Below, piece by piece: positions 27,681 to 36,158 of a DNA stretch of 37,105 bases (position 1 is its first letter; every line of letters begins with the position of its first letter). The stretch covers positions 17,723 to 54,827 of the forward strand of contig CADEGF010000049.1 in NCBI GenBank assembly GCA_902826815.1, read 5' to 3'. Made by a program: the position numbers and the translations under genes. This DNA comes from an uncultured Mycobacteriaceae bacterium. GTDB taxonomy: Bacteria; Actinomycetota; Actinomycetes; Mycobacteriales; Mycobacteriaceae. Below the pieces are notes generated by a model, which made no database searches, was not told where the DNA came from, and saw nothing but the letters and a program-made list of their open reading frames with translations.

Positions 27681-28532
27681 CGGACGCCAACCGCGCGAGA
27701 TCATGGCGTCCCAGGCACGGCGGACGATCGCGACGGGCCGATCCTCCTTGATGACGCGGTCGACGATGAAGCCAAGGCGCTCGATCTTCGGGATCACCCG
27801 TAGATCCTTGACGTACTGCAGGCGATCCGTACGGTGCTGATCGCCGTCGTACTCGGAGAGCACTTTGAACTCCTCCCAGCCCATGTCCACGGTCCGCAAC
27901 AGCGTGCCGTCGACGTCGAAAATCGGGATCTGAGTCGCCGGCTTGGGCAGACCCCCGTCGATGTAGACCAGCCGCAACCACGTTTCCCTGGGCGACGCCG
28001 CCCCACCGTCGACGAGCGGCAGGGCCTCCTTGAGTCGTTTGACACCGCGCGCGCCGCGATATCGCTTGGCTAGGAGCAATACCTCTTCGCTCGAGAATGG
28101 CGCGGCCCGCATCAACGCGTCGAGCCGCGCGATCGCTCGGTCGCGGGGTTGATGTCGCCCGAGGTCCAAGGCGGTGCGGGCCAGCGTAGTGACAGGTATG
28201 CCGTCGACACAGGTGATCTCGTCGTCGGCGATGCGTTCGTTTCGCGCGACGATGCCAGCGGGCGGAGACGAATGGGAGTGGTGGAAGACGATCTCGATCG
28301 GTGTGTTCGCGGCAACCCACTCGGCGCCATGTATCGCTGAGGCAGCGACACCCGTCACGATTGCCCGCCGCTTCGACCACAGCCAGGCCCCGGTGGCGCG
28401 ATCCTGCAGCGTCAGTTGATGCGCTCGCGGCGCGTACACGTTACGGAAGAACGCGCGATACCACCGAGCGAGCTCCTTCCGCGTGACCTTGCCCGCTGCG
28501 ACCGCCTCAGTCCCGATGAAGATCTCCCCCAC
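27678..28532 (-). CDS. AbiEi/DUF559-like protein with Vsr-like nuclease-type C-terminus
   Basis: A protein of 284 residues of a type common as stray single genes in mycobacterial genomes. Residues 1-110 resemble the AbiEi antitoxin-like region (YRAFFRNVYAPRA, IVTGVAASAIHG, TLARTALDLGRH). The C-terminus resembles DUF559, a Vsr-like PD-(D/E)xK nuclease fold, with the putative active-site segment VLSEYDGDQHR. Whether it cleaves DNA is unknown. No partner toxin gene is adjacent. It interrupts the inositol region between the isomerase and iolR and has no obvious link to sugar use. The palindrome at 27663-27680 covers its stop codon. Confidence 0.7.
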   Translation of the reverse strand: MGEIFIGTEAVAAGKVTRKELARWYRAFFRNVYAPRAHQLTLQDRATGAWLWSKRRAIVTGVAASAIHGAEWVAANTPIEIVFHHSHSSPPAGIVARNERIADDEITCVDGIPVTTLARTALDLGRHQPRDRAIARLDALMRAAPFSSEEVLLLAKRYRGARGVKRLKEALPLVDGGAASPRETWLRLVYIDGGLPKPATQIPIFDVDGTLLRTVDMGWEEFKVLSEYDGDQHRTDRLQYVKDLRVIPKIERLGFIVDRVIKEDRPVAIVRRAWDAMISRGWRP

Positions 28533-28565
28533 ATCGGATAGACGTCAGGCACCTACATCTCGGCT

Positions 28566-28650
28566 CCCACCAATTTCGCGAAACGACATTCCGGCACCAG
28601 AAGTTCGAGTGCGGGGGTGCCGGAATGTCGTTTCGCGAGAAATCAGTGGG
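28566..28650 (-). terminator. Long hairpin downstream of iolR
   Basis: A perfect 23-bp inverted repeat (28576-28598 with 28616-28638; arm ends TCGCGAAACG and GGCACC) separated by 17 bp, extended by an outer CCCAC/GTGGG pair. It begins 7 bp after the iolR stop and lies before the next minus-strand gene. It is a good terminator candidate, but its length is more like a dispersed palindromic element. Confidence 0.6.
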
Positions 28651-28656
28651 GAGAAA

Positions 28657-29388
28657 TCAGCGGTCGACGAGTGTGGTGTCGAAGTAGTACCGCGACGCGC
28701 GATAGCAGTGTGTGCCGAACTCGACGGCGGTGCCGGAGTCGTCGAAGGCTGTCCGCGCCATCGTCAGCAACGGCGCGCCCGGTTTCTCGTCGAGCAGTTT
28801 CGCCTCGGCCCGCGTCGCACCCCGCGCACCGATGCGTTGCCGGGCCAATCGAATGTGCACGCCGCGGGCCCGCAGCGACGAGTACAAGCCGTTGCTCTCC
28901 AGCTCCTCGGCATCCGGCGCGATGTCCACAGGCAGGTGATTCGTCATCACCGCGAGCGGCTCGCCGTTTGCACAGCGCAGCCGGTGGATGGACACCACCT
29001 CGCGGTCGTCCTTCAGGCTCAGCTCGCGCGCGACCTCTTCGTCGGGCGGGCCGACGTGATAGTCGAGCAGCTGCGTGGTCGGCTCTTGGCCGGCCCGCGT
29101 CAGATCGTCGTACAGGCTCGTTAGCTCGACGCGACGATGCACTGGGTTCTGCACCACCTGCGTGCCGACCCCGCGCTTGCGGACCAGCAGCCCTTTGTCG
29201 ACGAGTTCCTGGATGGCACGACGTGTCGTCGGCCGCGACAAGGTCAGCCTTTTCGCCAGCGCCAGTTCGTTTTCGAACCTATCCCCCGGTGCCAGATCGC
29301 CATCGCGGATCGCAGCTTCGATCGCCTGGGCAAGCTGGTAGTAGAGGGGGACAGGACTCGACCTGTCGAGCTCCACAGCCAAAGGCAC
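28657..29388 (-). CDS. iolR: GntR-family repressor of inositol genes
   Basis: A regulator of 243 residues from the GTG at 29388 (VPLAVELDRSSPVPLYYQLAQAI), chosen for the GGAG 6 nt upstream and for the conserved N-terminus. The GntR winged helix-turn-helix covers residues 15-80 (GDRFENELALAKRLTLSRPTTRRAIQELVDKGLLVRKRGVGTQV). The C-terminus is a UTRA ligand-binding domain (from about 95: TSLYDDLTRAGQEPTTQLLDY, VSIHRLRCANGEPLAVMTNHLP, FGTHCYRASRYYF). It is divergent from iolC with an operator between, the arrangement of IolR in C. glutamicum. The ligand is probably an inositol catabolite. Confidence 0.88.
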   Translation of the reverse strand: MPLAVELDRSSPVPLYYQLAQAIEAAIRDGDLAPGDRFENELALAKRLTLSRPTTRRAIQELVDKGLLVRKRGVGTQVVQNPVHRRVELTSLYDDLTRAGQEPTTQLLDYHVGPPDEEVARELSLKDDREVVSIHRLRCANGEPLAVMTNHLPVDIAPDAEELESNGLYSSLRARGVHIRLARQRIGARGATRAEAKLLDEKPGAPLLTMARTAFDDSGTAVEFGTHCYRASRYYFDTTLVDR

Positions 29389-29429
29389 GGTGTCTCCGAT
29401 CTCGGGTCCGACCAGGTAACGGTAGCTGA

Positions 29430-29438
29430 ATACTAGCA
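29430..29438 (-). promoter_or_regulatory. Extended -10 promoter of iolR
   Basis: Minus-strand TGCTAGTAT fits TGN-TANNNT, 42 bp upstream of the GTG start of iolR. It lies about 20 bp from the IolR-like operator, consistent with autoregulation. Confidence 0.5.
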
Positions 29439-29454
29439 GCCCATGATCGAAAGT

Positions 29455-29460
29455 TAGAAT
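29455..29460 (+). promoter_or_regulatory. -10 element of the iolC operon
   Basis: TAGAAT matches TANNNT. The operator begins at its last base, so the transcript start (about 29467) would lie inside the operator. The -35 region has no good match. Confidence 0.45.
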
Positions 29461-29469
29461 GTCAGGACA
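29460..29469. promoter_or_regulatory. IolR operator in the iolR-iolC gap
   Basis: TGTCAGGACA; the reverse complement TGTCCTGACA matches all 10 positions of the C. glutamicum IolR consensus KGWCHTRACA (recalled). It is placed between the divergent iolR and iolC promoters and abuts the iolC -10. Confidence 0.6.
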
Positions 29470-29539
29470 AACTATTGACATGCCGGAGTGTCGCAAGGCA
29501 CAGTCGTATCAAGCCACCAACGACCGCCGGAGACCGATC

Positions 29540-30508
29540 TTGACTACGCAGCCATTCGACGTGCTCGCCATCGGGCGCAGCGGCGTCGACATTTATCCCC
29601 TCCAGATCGGCGTCGGCCTCGAGCACGTCGAATCGTTCGGCAAGTTCCTCGGCGGCAGCGCCGCCAACGTCGCGGTCGCGGCAGCCAGGCTTGGCAACCG
29701 CACCGCGCTGATCTCCGGCGTTGGCGACGATCCGTTCGGCACATTCGTCCGCAACGAACTCGCCGGCCTCGGCGTCGACAACAGCTACGTGACGACACAC
29801 GACGAGTACCCGACGCCGGTGACGTTCTGCGAGATCTTCCCGCCGGACAACTTCCCGCTCTACTTCTACCGCCGCCCCAGCGCGCCGGACCTCCAGATCC
29901 GCGCCGACGAACTCGACCTCGACGCCGTCCGGTCCGCGAAGCTGTACTGGTCGACGGTCACCGGGCTATCCGAGGAGCCAAGCCGCAGTGCGCATTTCGC
30001 CGCATGGGAAGCGCGAGCGCGCGCCCGCCATACGGTGCTTGACCTCGATTACCGGCCGATGTTCTGGGAGTCCCCCGCCGCGGCCACCGAGCAGGTGCAG
30101 AAGGCGCTGCGACACGTAACGGTCGCGGTCGGCAACCGCGAGGAGTGCGAGATCGCGGTCGGCGAGAGCAACCCGCAGCGCGCGGCGGAAGCGCTTCTCG
30201 ATCTGGGCGTCGAGCTGGCCATCGTCAAGCAGGGACCTCGAGGTGTGCTCGGCAAGACCAAGCACTCGCACGTCAGCGTCCCGCCCAATGACGTCGACGT
30301 CGTCAACGGGCTTGGCGCCGGAGATGCCTTCGGCGGCAGCCTGTGTCACGGGCTGCTGCACGGTTGGGCGCTGGAGAAGATCCTGCGGTATGCGAACGCC
30401 GCGGGCGCGATCGTCGCGTCACGGCTCGAATGCTCGACGGCGATGCCGACGGCGGCGGAGGTCGCCGAACTCGCCGACCAGACCGCGGTGGAGGCCGTCA
30501 ATGTCTAA
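29540..30508 (+). CDS. iolC: 5-dehydro-2-deoxygluconokinase
   Basis: A PfkB-family kinase of 322 residues that phosphorylates 2-deoxy-5-keto-gluconate in inositol breakdown. A TTG at 29540 (LTTQPFDVLAIGRSGVD) is the best start: GGAG lies about 8 nt upstream, and the longer open frame begins inside the operator. The N-terminal signature GGSAANVAVA is at 38-47 and the C-terminal GAGD at 259-262 (Asp262). GRSGVDIYPLQIG and FYRRPSAPDLQ are typical of IolC. It is the first gene of a long plus-strand operon and overlaps the aldolase gene by 8 bp. Confidence 0.92.
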   Translation: MTTQPFDVLAIGRSGVDIYPLQIGVGLEHVESFGKFLGGSAANVAVAAARLGNRTALISGVGDDPFGTFVRNELAGLGVDNSYVTTHDEYPTPVTFCEIFPPDNFPLYFYRRPSAPDLQIRADELDLDAVRSAKLYWSTVTGLSEEPSRSAHFAAWEARARARHTVLDLDYRPMFWESPAAATEQVQKALRHVTVAVGNREECEIAVGESNPQRAAEALLDLGVELAIVKQGPRGVLGKTKHSHVSVPPNDVDVVNGLGAGDAFGGSLCHGLLHGWALEKILRYANAAGAIVASRLECSTAMPTAAEVAELADQTAVEAVNV

Positions 30509-31382
30509 CGCCATCTGCCGGGACTACTCCGAGATCACCGACGTGCGCGCATCGGACCCGCAAGCCGTCGAGCGTGCGTGGCAGACCCGCACCACCCGGC
30601 CCGCCATCCGCGGCAACGGCAGGCTGATGATCGTCGCCGCCGACCATCCCGCCCGCGGTGCCCTCGGCGTGGGCGCGCGGCCGACGGCCATGAACAGCCG
30701 CACCGATCTGCTCGACCGTCTCCGTGCCGCGCTGGCCGATCCGGGTGTCGACGGTGTCCTCGCGACCTCCGACATCCTCGACGACCTGCTGCTGCTCGGC
30801 GCACTCGAGGACAAAGTCGTGTTCTCGTCGATGAACCGCGGCGGGCTGGCAGGCGCACAGTTCGAACTCGACGACCGGATGACGGCGGCGACCGCCTCGG
30901 CCACCGTGGCAGCGCGGATGAACGGCGGAAAGATGTTGTGCCGCATCGACCTCGATGATCCAGGCACCGTCACGACGCTGGAAGCCTGCGCGCGCGCCAT
31001 CGACGAGCTGGCCTCACACGGGCTGACCGCGATGGTCGAGCCGTTCATGTCATCGCGGATCAACGGCAAGGTGCGCAACGATCTGAGCCCCGATGCGGTG
31101 ATCAAGTCGGTACACATCGCCCAGGGCCTCGGCTCCACCTCCGCCTACACCTGGATGAAGCTGCCCGTGGTCGAAGAGATGGACCGCGTCATGGAGTCCA
31201 CCACGCTGCCGACCCTGCTTCTCGGCGGCGACCCCGCCGATCAGGATGAGGCGTTCGCCAGCTGGGAGAAGGCGCTGGCGCTGCCCTCGGTGCGCGGGCT
31301 GATCGTCGGCCGGACCCTGCTCTATCCCGCGGACGACGACGTCAGCACGGCGGTCGCGACCGCCGTGTCGATGGTGAGGTGA
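30501..31382 (+). CDS. Cgl0159-family (beta/alpha)8 aldolase-like protein
   Basis: A protein of 293 residues starting MSNAICRDYSEITD, overlapping iolC by 8 bp. It resembles the class I aldolase (DeoC/LacD-like) barrels known from the inositol locus of C. glutamicum as the Cgl0159 family. Useful segments: MIVAADHPARGALG, LATSDILDDLLLLGAL, CRIDLDDPGT, MVEPFMSSRINGKV, and AYTWMKLPVVEEM, where the lysine could form the Schiff base. No classical class II aldolase iolJ is seen in the window, so this protein is the natural candidate for splitting 2-deoxy-5-keto-gluconate 6-phosphate into dihydroxyacetone phosphate and malonate semialdehyde. That role is inference from context. Confidence 0.82.
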   Translation: MSNAICRDYSEITDVRASDPQAVERAWQTRTTRPAIRGNGRLMIVAADHPARGALGVGARPTAMNSRTDLLDRLRAALADPGVDGVLATSDILDDLLLLGALEDKVVFSSMNRGGLAGAQFELDDRMTAATASATVAARMNGGKMLCRIDLDDPGTVTTLEACARAIDELASHGLTAMVEPFMSSRINGKVRNDLSPDAVIKSVHIAQGLGSTSAYTWMKLPVVEEMDRVMESTTLPTLLLGGDPADQDEAFASWEKALALPSVRGLIVGRTLLYPADDDVSTAVATAVSMVR

Positions 31383-31384
31383 CC

Positions 31385-32251
31385 ATGCACAGCAAGTACT
31401 ACATCCCGGCCAACAGCGCGGCCCTCCCCTACACCGTCGACGTCATACCCGAGTCCGCCGGCTGGACCGAGTCCAGTCTGTGGGTGGTGGAACTCCAGTC
31501 GTCGCAGGAGATGTCGTTGAACACCAACGACATCGAGGTGATGATCCTGCCGCTGGCCGGTGGCGGTGTCGTGGAATGCGGCAACGAGGCATTCGAACTG
31601 TCGCATCGCGCATCGGTTTTCGACGGACCCGCCGACATGGTCTACATCGGCACCGGGCAGAGCTACACGCTGCGCGGCGAAGGCAGGATCGCGATCTGCG
31701 GCGCGCGGGCCAAAAGGCAACTGTCCAATCGCAGGGTGGCCGCTGCCGACGTCTCCCTCGAGCTGCGCGGCACAGGCAACTGCAGCAGGCAGGTGCACAA
31801 CTTCGGCACCGCGGGCGTCTTCGAGGCGGACTCGCTGATCGCCTGCGAGGTGATCACCCCCGGCGGCAACTGGTCGAGCTACCCGGCACACAAGCATGAC
31901 GAGGAGACGCCCGTCGAGTCGGCGCTGGAGGAGATCTACTACTTCGAGATCGCCTCGGGCCCAGATGATTCCCGCGGCTTCGGCTATCACCGCGTATACG
32001 GCACACCGAGCCGGCCCATCGAGGTTCTCGAAGAGGTGCGCAGCGGTGACGTCGTGCTGGTGCCCCACGGCTACCACGGCCCTTCGGTCGCGGCGCCCGG
32101 CTACCACATGTACTACCTCAACGTGATGGCCGGATCCGGTGAGGAACGGGCCTGGAAGATCGTCGACGACCCCGAGCACGCCTGGCTGCGCGGCACCTGG
32201 GAGGACCAGGCCGTCGACCCCCGGCTTCCCCTGCACACACGAGGAGAGTGA
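31385..32251 (+). CDS. iolB: 5-deoxy-glucuronate isomerase
   Basis: A cupin-fold enzyme of 288 residues that converts 5-deoxy-glucuronate to 2-deoxy-5-keto-gluconate. The ATG at 31385 has GAGG 6 nt upstream; a GTG at 31379 overlapping the previous stop is possible. Metal ligands of the cupin are visible in YPAHKHDEE (His-x-His), EEIYYFE (Glu) and VPHGYHGP (His). MILPLAGGGVVECG and FGYHRVYG are typical for IolB. It lies 2 bp after the aldolase stop and 1 bp before the iolD start codon. Confidence 0.94.
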   Translation: MHSKYYIPANSAALPYTVDVIPESAGWTESSLWVVELQSSQEMSLNTNDIEVMILPLAGGGVVECGNEAFELSHRASVFDGPADMVYIGTGQSYTLRGEGRIAICGARAKRQLSNRRVAAADVSLELRGTGNCSRQVHNFGTAGVFEADSLIACEVITPGGNWSSYPAHKHDEETPVESALEEIYYFEIASGPDDSRGFGYHRVYGTPSRPIEVLEEVRSGDVVLVPHGYHGPSVAAPGYHMYYLNVMAGSGEERAWKIVDDPEHAWLRGTWEDQAVDPRLPLHTRGE

Positions 32252-32252
32252 C

Positions 32253-34205
32253 GTGGTCTCCAAGGCATCCGCATTCAAGGCGCCGCACCACGAGCCGACC
32301 GTGCGGCTCACCGTGTCCCAGGCCGTCGTTCGGTTCCTGGCCAACCAGTACGTCGAACGCGACGGTGAGCGCAGCAAGTTCTTCGCAGGCTGCTTCGGCA
32401 TCTTCGGACACGGCAACGTGGCAGGCATGGGGCAGGCGCTGCTGCAGGCCGAGATCGACGCCGAGCAGGCAGGCACCGAACCGGCGCTGCGATATGTGTT
32501 GGGGCGCAACGAGCAGGCGATGGTGCACACCGCCGCCGCGTACGCGAGGCAGAAGGACCGGCTTCAGGCGTGGGCGGTGACGGCGAGCATCGGGCCGGGG
32601 TCCACCAACATGCTCACCGGCGCCGCGCTGGCCACCATCAACAGGCTGCCCGTCCTGCTGCTGCCGTCCGACACGTTTGCGACGCGCGTCAGCACACCGG
32701 TGTTGCAGGACCTCGAACTGCCGCACGACAACGAGATGACCGTCAACGACGCGTTCAAGCCGCTGTCGCGGTTCTTCGACCGGGTGTGGCGGCCCGAGCA
32801 GCTGCCGTCGGCATTGATCGGCGCGATGCGGGTGCTCACCGACCCGGTCGAAACCGGCGCGGCCACCATCGCGCTGCCGCAGGACGTCCAGGCCGAGGCC
32901 TTCGACTGGCCGGAATCGCTTTTCGCCGAACGCACTTGGCATGTAGCGCGCCCGTTGCCGGAGCGTTCGGTCATCGCGAAGGCCGCCGAGATCATTGGGT
33001 CCGCGCAACGTCCCCTCATCGTGGCAGGCGGCGGTGTCATCTACTCAGGTGCCAACGACGCGTTGACGGCATTCGTCGAGCGGACAGGCATCCCGGTGGC
33101 GGAGACGCAGGCCGGTAAGGGCTCACTGCCCTACGACCATCCGCAGTCGGTCGGCGCTGTGGGCTCCACCGGGTCCACCGCCGCCAACGCATTGGCAGGC
33201 GACGCCGACGTCGTCATCGGAATCGGCACCCGCTACAGCGACTTCACCAGCGCGTCACGCACCGCGTTCAACAACCCCGACGTCCGCTTCGTCAACATCA
33301 ACGTCGCCTCGTTCGACGCCGTGAAGCAGGGCGGGCTGTCGGTCGTCTCCGACGCCCGCGAAGCCATCGAGGCGCTGAGCGAACCGCTGCAGGGCTACTC
33401 GGTCGGTGACGACTACCGTACGCGGACAATTGAACTCGCCACCGAGTGGGACGACACCGTCGCGACCGCCTACCGTGTCGATGACGACGGAAGCACCCTG
33501 AACCAGAGCCAGGTGATCGGGCTGGCGAACACGCTGTCCGAACCGCGTGACGTCGTCGTGTGCGCAGCCGGTTCCATGCCTGGCGATTTGCACAAGCTGT
33601 GGCGCACCCGCGACCGCAAGGGCTACCACGTCGAATACGGCTACTCGTGCATGGGCTACGAGGTCGCAGGCGGCATCGGCGTGCGGATGGCCAGCCCCGA
33701 CCGCGACGTGTTCGTCATGGTCGGCGACGGCTCTTACCTGATGATGGCGACCGAACTGGTGACAGCGGTTCAGGAAGGTGTCAAGGTCATCCTGGTGCTG
33801 GTGCAGAACCACGGCTTCGCGTCAATCGGTTCATTGTCAGAGTCGTTGGGGTCACAGCGATTCGGCACGTCGTACCGCTACCGCGACCAGTCGGGCCGGC
33901 TGGCGGGCGGCAAGCTCCCCGTCGACCTGGCCGCGAACGCGGCCAGCCTCGGCGCCGAGGTGATCAAGGTGGCGACGGCCGCGGAGTTCACCGATGCGGT
34001 CAAAGTGGCCAAGGCGAACGAGCACACCACTGTGATCCACGTCGAGACCGATCCGCTGATCTACGCTCCCGACAGCGAGTCCTGGTGGGACGTACCGGTC
34101 AGCGAGACGTCGACGCTTGAATCCACACAGCAGGCGTACGAAACGTACGCCGAGTGGAAGAAGATTCAGCGCCCGTACACCAAGCCATACGACTCGAAGG
34201 ACTGA
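32253..34205 (+). CDS. iolD: 3D-(3,5/4)-trihydroxycyclohexane-1,2-dione acylhydrolase
   Basis: A thiamine-diphosphate enzyme of 650 residues that opens the cyclitol ring to 5-deoxy-glucuronate. The GTG at 32253 has GAGGAG 9 nt upstream, within the end of iolB. Glu87 in LGRNEQAM is the conserved ThDP-activating glutamate, and the cofactor motif is GDGSYLMMATEL (from 491) followed by VQNHGF. FGIFGHGNVAGMGQAL and ASIGPGSTNM are typical IolD segments. Length and domain order (PYR, central, PP) are normal. The operon position between iolB and iolE supports the call. Confidence 0.95.
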   Translation: MVSKASAFKAPHHEPTVRLTVSQAVVRFLANQYVERDGERSKFFAGCFGIFGHGNVAGMGQALLQAEIDAEQAGTEPALRYVLGRNEQAMVHTAAAYARQKDRLQAWAVTASIGPGSTNMLTGAALATINRLPVLLLPSDTFATRVSTPVLQDLELPHDNEMTVNDAFKPLSRFFDRVWRPEQLPSALIGAMRVLTDPVETGAATIALPQDVQAEAFDWPESLFAERTWHVARPLPERSVIAKAAEIIGSAQRPLIVAGGGVIYSGANDALTAFVERTGIPVAETQAGKGSLPYDHPQSVGAVGSTGSTAANALAGDADVVIGIGTRYSDFTSASRTAFNNPDVRFVNINVASFDAVKQGGLSVVSDAREAIEALSEPLQGYSVGDDYRTRTIELATEWDDTVATAYRVDDDGSTLNQSQVIGLANTLSEPRDVVVCAAGSMPGDLHKLWRTRDRKGYHVEYGYSCMGYEVAGGIGVRMASPDRDVFVMVGDGSYLMMATELVTAVQEGVKVILVLVQNHGFASIGSLSESLGSQRFGTSYRYRDQSGRLAGGKLPVDLAANAASLGAEVIKVATAAEFTDAVKVAKANEHTTVIHVETDPLIYAPDSESWWDVPVSETSTLESTQQAYETYAEWKKIQRPYTKPYDSKD

Positions 34206-34208
34206 TCG

Positions 34209-35114
34209 ATGAGCACGATTCTTGTTGGCTCCGCGCCGGACTCATGGGGCGTGTGGTTTCCCGAGGATCCCGGTCAGACGCCGTACACCCGCTTCCTCGA
34301 CGAGGTCGCCGCATCGGGCTACAAGTGGATCGAGTTGGGGCCCTTCGGCTACCTGCCCACCGACCCCAAGCAGCTGTCCGACGAGCTGGCCGCGCGCGAT
34401 CTGAAGCTGTCGGCGGGCACCGTGTTCGAGCATCTGCATCAGGATGATTCCTGGGACGCGGTGTGGAAGCAGATCGAGGACGTCGCGAAGCTGACGGCCG
34501 CCGTCGGCGGTAAGCACGTCGTCGTCATTCCCGAGATGTGGCGCGACCCGTCGAGCGGCGCCGTGCTCGAGGACCGCAACCTGACCGCTGAGCAGTGGCA
34601 GAAGAAGACCAACGGCATGAACGAGCTCGGCAAGGCGATGTTCGAAAACTACGGTGTGCGTGCGCAATACCACCCGCATGCCGACAGCCACGTCGACACC
34701 GAGAAGAACGTCTACCGATTCCTCGACGGCACCGACGGCGAATTCGTCAACCTGTGCCTTGACACCGGCCACATCAGCTACTGCGGCGGCGACAACATCG
34801 CGATCATCGAGCGCGCCCCCGAGCGGATCGGCTACCTGCACCTCAAGCAGGTCGACCCCGAGATTCAGGCGAAGGTGATCGCCGAGGATCTGCCGTTCGG
34901 CGAGGCGGTCAAGCTCGGCGCGATGACCGAGCCGCCACGCGGAATCCCCGAGATGCCACCGCTGCTGACCGCCGTCGAGAAACTCGGCATCGACGTGTTC
35001 GCGATCGTCGAACAGGACATGTATCCCTGCGAGGTCGACGCGCCGCTGCCGATCGCCAAACGCACGCGCACCTATCTCGGCTCGTGCGGTGTCCCGTCCG
35101 TGAAGTTCGTCTAG
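34209..35114 (+). CDS. iolE: Inosose dehydratase (IolE-like TIM barrel)
   Basis: A protein of 301 residues starting MSTILVGSAPDSWGVWFPED, 3 bp after iolD. It is a xylose isomerase-like TIM barrel matching IolE, which dehydrates 2-keto-myo-inositol to the trihydroxycyclohexanedione used by IolD. Probable metal and active-site residues lie in WIELGPFGYLP, VIPEMW, YHPHADSHV, LCLDTGHISYCGGD, YLHLKQVDP and AIVEQDMY. A paralogue-like protein is encoded at 21865. Distinguishing IolE from IolI or IolH within this fold relies on the DSWGVW start and the gene order. Confidence 0.85.
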   Translation: MSTILVGSAPDSWGVWFPEDPGQTPYTRFLDEVAASGYKWIELGPFGYLPTDPKQLSDELAARDLKLSAGTVFEHLHQDDSWDAVWKQIEDVAKLTAAVGGKHVVVIPEMWRDPSSGAVLEDRNLTAEQWQKKTNGMNELGKAMFENYGVRAQYHPHADSHVDTEKNVYRFLDGTDGEFVNLCLDTGHISYCGGDNIAIIERAPERIGYLHLKQVDPEIQAKVIAEDLPFGEAVKLGAMTEPPRGIPEMPPLLTAVEKLGIDVFAIVEQDMYPCEVDAPLPIAKRTRTYLGSCGVPSVKFV

Positions 35115-35132
35115 AAACACCAGGAAGACAAG

Positions 35133-36158
35133 ATGTCTGATCTTCGCATCGCCGTCCTCGGCGTCGGCATCATGGGCGCCGACCACGTCGCCCGCATCAC
35201 AACCCGAATCAGCAACGCCCGTGTGGTGGTGGTCAACGACTACCTCGCCGAAAAGGCCGAGCAGGTCGCCGCGTCGGTTCCTGGCGCGCGGGCGGTGGGC
35301 GATCCCCTCGACGCCATCGCCGATCCCGACGTCGACGCGGTGGTGCTCGCCACGCCGGGTCCGACGCACGAGAAGCAGCTGCTGGCCTGTCTGGAGCACG
35401 GTAAGCCGGTGCTCTGTGAGAAGCCGCTGACCACCGATGTGGAAACCTCGCTCGCCGTGGTGAAGCGGGAGGCCGAACTCGGCAAGAAACTCATCCAGGT
35501 CGGGTTCATGCGACGGTTCGACAACGAGTACGCCCAACTCAAAGCGCTCATCGACGGCGGCGAGTTCGGCGATCCACTGGTGCTGCACTGCGCTCATCGC
35601 AATCCTGCTGTCCCGCAGGGTTTCGACAGCGCGATGGTGGTGCGGGACTCGCTGGTGCACGAGGTCGATGTCACCCGATTCCTGTTCGACGAGGAGATCG
35701 CGTCGATCCAGATCATCAAGCCCGCGCCCAATCCCGCTGCACCACAGGGGCTTGCCGATCCGCAGATCGCGATCATGCGGACGGAGTCCGGCAAGTTCGT
35801 CGACGTCGAGCTGTTCGTCACGACGGGTATCGCGTATGAGGTGCGCACCGAGCTGGTCGCCGAGAAGGGCAGCGCGATAATCGGTCTCGATGTCGGGCTG
35901 GTCCGCAAGGGAGCACCCGGCGCATGGGGAGGCCGCATCACCCCCGGCTTCCGGGAGCGTTTCGGTCAGGCTTACGACACCGAGTTCCAGCGCTGGGTGG
36001 ACGCCGTCCACGCCGGTGTGAACGTCGACGGCCCCGACGCATGGGACGGATACGCCGCAGCGGCAGTCTGCGAAGCCGGCGTCGAATCGCTGCACAGCGG
36101 CAGGCCCGTCGAGGTCCAGATCGTCGACCCGTCGTCGATCAAGGGGTTGGCACGATGA
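35133..36158 (+). CDS. iolG: Myo-inositol 2-dehydrogenase
   Basis: An NAD-dependent Gfo/Idh/MocA enzyme of 341 residues that oxidises myo-inositol to 2-keto-myo-inositol, the first catabolic step. The Rossmann motif GVGIMG is at residues 10-15. The catalytic triad is Lys97 (CEKP), Asp172 and His176 (RDSLVHEVD), identical in numbering to B. subtilis IolG as I recall it. [11 protein letters not shown] is a further IolG hallmark. AGGAAG upstream serves as ribosome binding site. The stop overlaps the iolH start as ATGA. Confidence 0.93.
   Translation: MSDLRIAVLGVGIMGADHVARITTRISNARVVVVNDYLAEKAEQVAASVPGARAVGDPLDAIADPDVDAVVLATPGPTHEKQLLACLEHGKPVLCEKPLTTDVETSLAVVKREAELGKKLIQVGFMRRFDNEYAQLKALIDGGEFGDPLVLHCAHRNPAVPQGFDSAMVVRDSLVHEVDVTRFLFDEEIASIQIIKPAPNPAAPQGLADPQIAIMRTESGKFVDVELFVTTGIAYEVRTELVAEKGSAIIGLDVGLVRKGAPGAWGGRITPGFRERFGQAYDTEFQRWVDAVHAGVNVDGPDAWDGYAAAAVCEAGVESLHSGRPVEVQIVDPSSIKGLAR

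Noticed and set aside
31322-32530. Minus-strand open frame of 402 codons opposite iolB and iolD
   Set aside because: Shadow of conserved coding frames on the other strand; no supporting motif or start context.
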